Source: Pseudoalteromonas xiamenensis (GTDB lineage: Bacteria > Pseudomonadota > Gammaproteobacteria > Enterobacterales > Alteromonadaceae). From it: a stretch of DNA of 64,000 bases. Position 1 is the stretch's first letter. Every line of letters begins with the position of its first letter. Where the stretch lies: the NCBI RefSeq assembly GCF_042431545.1, contig NZ_JBHLYX010000014.1; one strand, given 5' to 3'. Position numbers and translations under genes: made by a program. The notes under the pieces were generated by a model. It ran no database searches, was not told the DNA's origin, and saw only the letters and a list, made by a program, of their open reading frames with translations. This document shows, piece after piece, positions 58,590 through 64,000 of this stretch.

Positions 58590-61500
58590 CTATGAATTGG
58601 TTGTTATTCTAGTTGGACTAACGGGCGATGCTTGGCGAATCCATTGGGCGATAGCGGCTTTCAGGGAATCAAACTGCAGCGGTTTACTTAAATACGCGTC
58701 CATGCCAGCAGCCAAACATTTTTCTTTATCGCCCACCATAGCATTCGCCGTCAAGGCGATGATAGCAATAGATTTTGCATGTTCTCCCGCTTCGCCGCGG
58801 CGAATCCGAGAAGTTGCTTCGTAGCCATCCATCTCGGGCATTTGGCAATCCATTAACACCAAATCAAATGAATGGTCCGCCGCCAATATTTGTAGTGCTG
58901 CCACACCGTGTTCTACCACACTGACCGTTAGGCCCATTTTGGTCAGTAAACTGGTGGCAACGATTTGATTGACCTTGTTGTCTTCGACGAGCAGCACGTG
59001 TCCGTGCAGCACGCTGTCCGACTGAGTTTGTAACTCAGGTTCTCCGTAGTACAACATCAGCGCGTTTGCTGGTGTGAGTGGATAAAGCATGTCTAAGGCA
59101 GGTTTTAGATCTTGCCAGAGTAACGCTTGGCTATGTTCCGAGGTCGATATTTTTGCAAACGCTAACTGACGGGAGGTTATGGTGTGTTTCAGCGATGCGG
59201 TGTCTTGTGACTCGATTAACATAACGGGGTCGAGGATTAGCAATGATTGAGACGTTGGATTGGCTTGTAAATGCTGTAGTAGGTGGGTCATGTCATGATA
59301 AAGGGTCGTTTTAATGTGCCAAGGAGCAAGCACGTGGCGCATAGACGTTGTGGCAACATGATCAGGAACAAGCAACACGAGTTCAAGCGCATCATTGTCG
59401 ATAGGCTCTATCGCGACAGGCTCTTTTAGCACGATGTAAAACGTGAACGTGCTACCAATGTTTAGCTTGCTGTAAGCACTGAGCGATCCGCCAAGCAGCT
59501 CACACAATTGACTGGCGATTGAAAGCCCAAGTCCCGTCCCCCCGTATTTTCGTGTAGTCGAGCTATCGGCTTGGGTGAACGAATCAAAAATAGTGGCTAG
59601 CTTTTCTTTGGCAATACCAATTCCGGTGTCTTCTACACTGCACCATAAACGTGTTTCATCGGCATTTTGTTCGCTGTAACACGTAAGAATTATCTTCCCT
59701 TGTTCCGTAAATTTGACGGCATTACTTAACAAGTTATTGAGGACTTGGCGTAATCGATGCGGGTCGGTTTTCGCTTGGGCGATTTGCAAGTTGCGGCAAT
59801 CGAACTCCAATAAGGTTTGTTTTTCTTCGGCTTTTAACGCAAAAGATTCAATTGTTTCACTGAGCAGCGAAACGAGATCCACGTCCACATGATCTATTTC
59901 TACTTTACCGGCTTCGATTTTAGAAAAGTCGAGAATATCATTAATAATCGTCAACAGAGATTCAGCCGAACTTTGAGCTAGATGAATTTGATGGCGTTGT
60001 GACGAGGTCAGTTCGGTTTGTTGTAATACGGTCATCATCCCCAAAATGCCATTCATTGGCGTGCGGATCTCATGGCTCATGCTCGCTAAAAATTCCGCTT
60101 TCATTTTTGCGGATTGTTCGGCGAGTTCCTTTTGAACGAGCGCCAATTGTTTCGATTTCAGCGTTTCTTTATTCGCATATAAACTCCCAAGTACAACCGC
60201 CAATGCCTTTATGAATCGAGTATCACTTGGCGTCCAATTCGGGTTTGGTACATTGTACTCGACGTTTAAAATCCCAACGGCTTTGCCATGATGAACGATG
60301 GGGCTGATATACAGTGATTGGATCTCAAAGGGGTTAAGATAGTGTTCTACCAGTGGTTCAGAAATGGCATTTTTACGGGCATCAGGAAGCGCGATCAGTT
60401 CTTCTTTTTCTATCGTTTCAAACAATTTTTTAAGCGCATTGGCACGCCATGGGGGAAACTGCTCCCACGCCTTCGCTTTGGTATGGCTAAAGGCAGTGGG
60501 GATCAAATGTTGTTTGTTTTCATCAAATAACCAGACCGTTGAGCGCGCAGCAGCAAGGCCACTGCACACGGCATCAGTAATGAGTTGATGGGCAAGATCG
60601 AGCTGGTTGCCAAGCAGCGCTTCATGCGTTGTAATTCGTGCGAGTAATTCGTTATGGCGAGCAATCTTGTCATGTTCTAATTCGATTTTTTTGCGCGCAT
60701 CGATATTTTGCAAAGAACCAACAACTTCGACAGTACGTCCTTTCTCTACGCGAGGAAAAGCTTTTATCGAGATCCAACGCATATTCCCTTTGTCTGTTGT
60801 AATTAGGAACTCATCTTCGAACGGCTGTGCAAGCTTGATGGCGCGGTCCATAAACTCTTGAATGCGGCGGCGATGCAACCCTTGTTCAAAAAAATCGACA
60901 CTGTTAAGCCACCCAGGTTGAAAGTTTGATGGTGTTTCAAAAATGGCTTTGGTGACTTCAGAACAAAAAACTTCCTGCGTGCGCATATCAACGGACCATG
61001 CGCCTACCTCTGCGAGGTGGCTCATGGTATTGAGGTGTTGTTCATTGTCTTGGATCTGCTTAATAATGCGATTGAGAAATACAAACGCGGCGGTAAATAA
61101 ACATAAGAACGTCAGGAGCGTTAAGCGGAATGGCCACAGCGACGCGCTATCCGCCTGCCAGCCGGTTTTTGGGTAAGCGTAGAGTTCCCAGTCTTGTTGA
61201 TTTGGTAGATTAATTTTCAAGACAAGGGCATCTTTGTTAAGCAAATTTGTCGACCCGAGGAAAAAGCCTTTGTCGTCGTTATTGACGTTGTCTATTTTGC
61301 GTAAGCCAACGTTAAATCGGTCCTGCAGTGTTTGAAGGTCAACGGCGTTGTAGAGTTTTTCGATGTCGATAACGACAGATAACAATCCCCAAAACTGATT
61401 AGATTCGGTCTCAAACACTGGGACTCTAGCAATGAGTGCCTCGCCGCCTTGGACAAGTTTTAGAGGACCCGCAAGGACGATGGATTTGGAGTTCTTAGCT

Positions 61501-61928
61501 TGAAGGGCGGCCTCTCGCTGTACAGGCACTTTGTTGTAATCAAGTCCAATTGCTTTTTCATTTCCTTTTAGGGGATACATCCACGTGATGACCATGTCAG
61601 GCGCAGCACCGATGTTCCGTAAAATTTGGCTGTGATCAAAAAGAGGAGCCGCGATTTTAGTGAAATTGGCCTGATTCAGATTGTCTTTTTCCGATACAGC
61701 AACAGCGAGGCCTCTGACCATTTGCAGATTACTGTTAATTTGGCTCTCTAACTTAGCACGGTAGAGATTGACCTCTTCGTAAGCATCGGTTCGCGCTATT
61801 TCTTTGAGACGGTTGATGTTGACTCGGTCAACGAGTACGCCAATAACCGCAATAACAACCAATAGCGTCCAAAATCCGACCCTAAGCGAACGTGCTTTCC
61901 TTGGCGAAATGGGCGACGTGAAATGCAT
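58590..61928 (-). CDS. CHASE-PAS-GAF hybrid sensor histidine kinase with two receivers
   Basis: A 1112-residue membrane kinase. A helix (about 18-36), an extracytoplasmic CHASE domain (about 50-250), a second helix (about 268-288), PAS (about 305-425), GAF (about 440-590), HisKA with MSHEIRTPMNG (about 640), and HATPase with DTGIGI and GTGLGLSIA follow. A receiver-like domain without the normal acidic site (LILDPVMLIES) comes next, and then a full receiver with LMDCQMPEMDG. The ATG at 61928 is placed at the start of the soluble leader of the first helix; an ATG at 62009 would add 27 residues, and neither has a good ribosome site. YceH and nadE follow. The signal is unknown. Confidence 0.9.
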   Translation of the reverse strand: MHFTSPISPRKARSLRVGFWTLLVVIAVIGVLVDRVNINRLKEIARTDAYEEVNLYRAKLESQINSNLQMVRGLAVAVSEKDNLNQANFTKIAAPLFDHSQILRNIGAAPDMVITWMYPLKGNEKAIGLDYNKVPVQREAALQAKNSKSIVLAGPLKLVQGGEALIARVPVFETESNQFWGLLSVVIDIEKLYNAVDLQTLQDRFNVGLRKIDNVNNDDKGFFLGSTNLLNKDALVLKINLPNQQDWELYAYPKTGWQADSASLWPFRLTLLTFLCLFTAAFVFLNRIIKQIQDNEQHLNTMSHLAEVGAWSVDMRTQEVFCSEVTKAIFETPSNFQPGWLNSVDFFEQGLHRRRIQEFMDRAIKLAQPFEDEFLITTDKGNMRWISIKAFPRVEKGRTVEVVGSLQNIDARKKIELEHDKIARHNELLARITTHEALLGNQLDLAHQLITDAVCSGLAAARSTVWLFDENKQHLIPTAFSHTKAKAWEQFPPWRANALKKLFETIEKEELIALPDARKNAISEPLVEHYLNPFEIQSLYISPIVHHGKAVGILNVEYNVPNPNWTPSDTRFIKALAVVLGSLYANKETLKSKQLALVQKELAEQSAKMKAEFLASMSHEIRTPMNGILGMMTVLQQTELTSSQRHQIHLAQSSAESLLTIINDILDFSKIEAGKVEIDHVDVDLVSLLSETIESFALKAEEKQTLLEFDCRNLQIAQAKTDPHRLRQVLNNLLSNAVKFTEQGKIILTCYSEQNADETRLWCSVEDTGIGIAKEKLATIFDSFTQADSSTTRKYGGTGLGLSIASQLCELLGGSLSAYSKLNIGSTFTFYIVLKEPVAIEPIDNDALELVLLVPDHVATTSMRHVLAPWHIKTTLYHDMTHLLQHLQANPTSQSLLILDPVMLIESQDTASLKHTITSRQLAFAKISTSEHSQALLWQDLKPALDMLYPLTPANALMLYYGEPELQTQSDSVLHGHVLLVEDNKVNQIVATSLLTKMGLTVSVVEHGVAALQILAADHSFDLVLMDCQMPEMDGYEATSRIRRGEAGEHAKSIAIIALTANAMVGDKEKCLAAGMDAYLSKPLQFDSLKAAIAQWIRQASPVSPTRITTNS

Positions 61929-62117
61929 GCAACAATAATGATTCCCTATAATGGTTTTACTATAGTTCACCCGCACCGTAAGCGAAAGCCATTTCAAGTA
62001 AATCAGCATGCTAATCTTGGATGCTTTTTATATTTTCGTCATGGAGTTATCGGTCAATTTCATATTGAGAAGATGGATATACGTACGTTGTACTACGCTT
62101 AAAAGCGAACAGTTTGG

Positions 62118-62131
62118 GAACAAGCTTGTTC
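62118..62131. promoter_or_regulatory. 14-bp perfect palindrome upstream of the penicillin acylase gene
   Basis: GAACAAGCTTGTTC is fully self-complementary and lies 110 bases before the acylase ATG and 190 bases from the divergent kinase start. It has the shape of a TetR- or GntR-type operator; the regulator is unknown. The rest of the 312-base gap (61929-62240) holds only promoter-like A/T stretches. Confidence 0.35.
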
Positions 62132-62240
62132 AATTGATTTTCACTCTGTAAGGTGAGATGAGCACGGCTTATTGTCATATTAATTGGCATTGTTGCGCGT
62201 AAAATAAACATCATCTTCGTCATGGATAGGAATTATAACT

Positions 62241-64000
62241 ATGTTGAATTGGTTAAAACGGCTGGTCATGCTTGTCATTGCATTGGGTTTGTTGATCACC
62301 GCAGTGTGCTATGGAGTGCTGACCCTCAGCTTACCGATGCTTGATGGAACTGGGCGTAGCGATGCAATTGAACACGACGTGGAAATTGGACGAGATGTGC
62401 AAGGACAAGCCGTGGTTACGGCAAAGACGCGTCAAGATGCCGCTTATGGTTTGGGGTATGCGCATGGGCAAGATAGGTTCTTTCAAATGGACTTGTTGCG
62501 CAGAAATGCAGCGGGCGAACTCAGCGAGTTGTTTGGTGAAGCGGCGGTAAACTTAGATAAGCGCATGCGTTTTCATCAACTTAGAAAGCGAAGCGAGCTC
62601 ATCTTGCGCAGCTTACCAGTGGACGACCAAGCCGTTCTGGCGGCATACGCAAAAGGGGCAAACGAAGGTCGCGCACAAACGGGTTATTCAAGTTTTGAAT
62701 ACTTACTAACAGGTGCACCGATTAAAGCGTGGCAACCAGAAGACAGTTTGCTGGTGATTTTTGCGATGTATCTCGATTTGCAAGAAGGCACGTTTCAACG
62801 AGACCGAACATTAATTGAACTTGATACCCAATTCGGCTCTGAAATGCGCGCATTCTTAACGCAGCCAAGCCGCTACCAAGCTGCTTTAGATGGCAGTAAG
62901 CTCGCGTTATCTGACCAACCTGTGCCGAAATTAAAATCACGAACGCTCACCGCGATGCACCATATCGATACCCCATTAGACATAGGCAGTAACAACTGGG
63001 CGGTTACTGGCGCGTTAACTAAAACGGGTGCGGCGATGTTATCTGACGACATGCATTTAAGCTTAAATGTTCCGTCTATTTGGTATCGCGCGCAATTGAA
63101 TTATCAACAGGATGGTGAAGCGGTACAGGTTACTGGGGTTTCATTGCCGGGTGCGCCTGCAATTGTGGTTGGGACAAATGACGCAATCGCTTGGGGATTC
63201 ACCAATGGGTATCTCGACACGGCTGATTGGATAGAACTCGATGCTGAGACGAAAACGCAAATCATCAAAGAAGAAATCGCGTTACCAAACGGGCAAGTCT
63301 CCCTTTATCCACTTGAAATGAGTGAATTTGGCCCTGTTGAAACCTTTAATGGAAAGCGTTATGCCCTATCTTGGGTCGGCCATCAGCTCTATGCAGTAAA
63401 CCTAAACCTTTTGAAATTGGAAACCGCACAATCTGCTCAACAAGCAATCGAGTTAGCGCCAAGCATCGGCATTCCAGTGCAAAATCTAATGGTTGTTGAC
63501 CGTGCAGGTAATGCTGGTTGGACAAACATGGGGGCAGTTCCTAAACGCGCAGAACCGAGCGACATCGCAGTACAAGAACAAGACTACACACCGACATGGC
63601 TGCAAAATGAAACGGATAGGCCATCTGTATTAAACCCACAGAGCAACCGATTATGGACGGGGAATTCGCGTGTTGTTGGCGTGTCGGATAATCTTCGTTT
63701 TGGGGATGGTGGTTATGCGCTGGGCGCGCGGGCCATGCAAATACGTGACCGCCTTTTTGAATCTAACCAGTTCGCTGAAGATGATTTCAATGCCCTGCAG
63801 CATGACAATGAAGCACGTTTTTTAACGCCTTGGCATGAATTGCTGATGTCTACGCTGCAATCGAGTCCAAATGGCGTTGATACCTACCAAGATGACCTGC
63901 GCTTTTTACAGAATTGGCAACGGTGTGCCTGTGCAGATTCAGTAGGCTATACACTTGTGGAAGCTTATCGAGGCAAAGTGCTGGATGTCGCGTTTGCCAG
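62241..64000 (+). CDS. Penicillin acylase family amidase (3' truncated)
   Basis: The first 586 residues of an Ntn-hydrolase precursor; the gene runs off the end of the window. An N-terminal hydrophobic segment (about 9-31) exports or anchors it. The alpha-chain part has GYAHGQDRFFQMDLLRRNAAGELSE (typical piece: HGQDRFFQMD). S250 in GSNNWAV is the autocatalytic nucleophile that becomes the first residue of the beta chain. Later FTNGYLD and the N-x2-W region match the family. Homologues cleave acyl amides such as beta-lactams, or N-acyl homoserine lactones in quorum-quenching members; which one applies here cannot be told. AGGA precedes the ATG by nine bases. Confidence 0.9.
   Translation, partial: MLNWLKRLVMLVIALGLLITAVCYGVLTLSLPMLDGTGRSDAIEHDVEIGRDVQGQAVVTAKTRQDAAYGLGYAHGQDRFFQMDLLRRNAAGELSELFGEAAVNLDKRMRFHQLRKRSELILRSLPVDDQAVLAAYAKGANEGRAQTGYSSFEYLLTGAPIKAWQPEDSLLVIFAMYLDLQEGTFQRDRTLIELDTQFGSEMRAFLTQPSRYQAALDGSKLALSDQPVPKLKSRTLTAMHHIDTPLDIGSNNWAVTGALTKTGAAMLSDDMHLSLNVPSIWYRAQLNYQQDGEAVQVTGVSLPGAPAIVVGTNDAIAWGFTNGYLDTADWIELDAETKTQIIKEEIALPNGQVSLYPLEMSEFGPVETFNGKRYALSWVGHQLYAVNLNLLKLETAQSAQQAIELAPSIGIPVQNLMVVDRAGNAGWTNMGAVPKRAEPSDIAVQEQDYTPTWLQNETDRPSVLNPQSNRLWTGNSRVVGVSDNLRFGDGGYALGARAMQIRDRLFESNQFAEDDFNALQHDNEARFLTPWHELLMSTLQSSPNGVDTYQDDLRFLQNWQRCACADSVGYTLVEAYRGKVLDVAFA

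Noticed and set aside
1..64000. Search for CRISPR arrays, transposases, prophage or defence genes
   Set aside because: No regularly spaced repeats, no DDE or integrase-like proteins and no phage genes are seen. The short 9-bp repeat at 33.8 kb is coding and not a CRISPR.

Overview
The window looks like a chromosomal segment of a marine gammaproteobacterium of the Alteromonadales (Pseudoalteromonas or a close relative). This is inferred from the protein families present (DUF2721, YceH, YaeQ, a second EF-G, a folM-folE-folX cluster, an ExeM-type nuclease, TonB receptor genes with small DUF3325/DUF3649 partners), the moderate GC content and the abundance of hybrid sensor kinases. It reads as ordinary core and accessory chromosome: I see no rRNA, transposase, integrase, prophage or CRISPR array. 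Two tRNA-Ser genes lie near 45.3 kb. The window begins inside an iron-sulfur oxidoreductase gene and ends inside a penicillin-acylase-family gene.

Layout. 0-1.4 kb: electron-transfer protein plus acyl desaturase. 1.5-3.7 kb: katG. 4-6.5 kb: GT39 glycosyltransferase, PAP2 phosphatase and a YbaN-like protein. 6.8-10.8 kb: hexose-phosphate mutarotase, secreted serine protease, TPR lipoprotein. 11-15.4 kb: RND efflux adaptor and pump. 15.6-20.4 kb: oligopeptidase B, dps, a small FNR-type-controlled membrane protein, lipase and yaeQ. 20.5-24.9 kb: Fur-controlled TonB receptor divergent from DUF3325, DUF3649 and PepSY membrane genes. 25-32.5 kb: serine hydrolase, YlqF GTPase, GntP-type permease with Fur-like boxes, TIGR00266 protein and EF-G 2. 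33-34.4 kb: small proteins, including two paralogous cysteine-rich lipoproteins. 34.7-39.2 kb: hydrolase, MASE1 hybrid kinase and Lrp/AsnC regulator. 39.4-41.7 kb: an IDO/PrnB-like haem protein overlapping a kynureninase-like PLP enzyme. 41.7-45 kb: kinase, receiver and receiver-plus-unknown-domain operon. 45.2-49.4 kb: tRNAs, a 47-codon small gene, a lipid kinase, an EamA exporter and a MocR regulator. 49.5-54.3 kb: secreted nuclease, cytochrome c', DUF2721, TlpA-like lipoprotein and YqaA. 54.3-58.6 kb: tetrahydromonapterin genes, TSUP transporter, nadE and yceH. 58.6-64 kb: CHASE hybrid kinase and penicillin acylase.

Themes. Peroxide defence is represented by katG and dps, whose promoters share a nearly identical 22-base element just upstream of candidate -35 boxes, suggesting co-regulation (OxyR is the natural candidate). 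Iron control is represented by convincing Fur-like boxes at the TonB receptor and at the GntP permease. The most intriguing system is the translationally coupled pair at 39.4-41.7 kb. The first protein keeps the residues I recognise as the haem pocket of indoleamine 2,3-dioxygenase, the second is clearly kynureninase-like, an Lrp-family regulator is divergent, and no formamidase is visible. This suggests a compact indole/tryptophan-derivative pathway whose substrate is unknown. A second candidate novelty is a 47-residue peptide gene at 45.6-45.8 kb with a strong ribosome site and its own hairpin.
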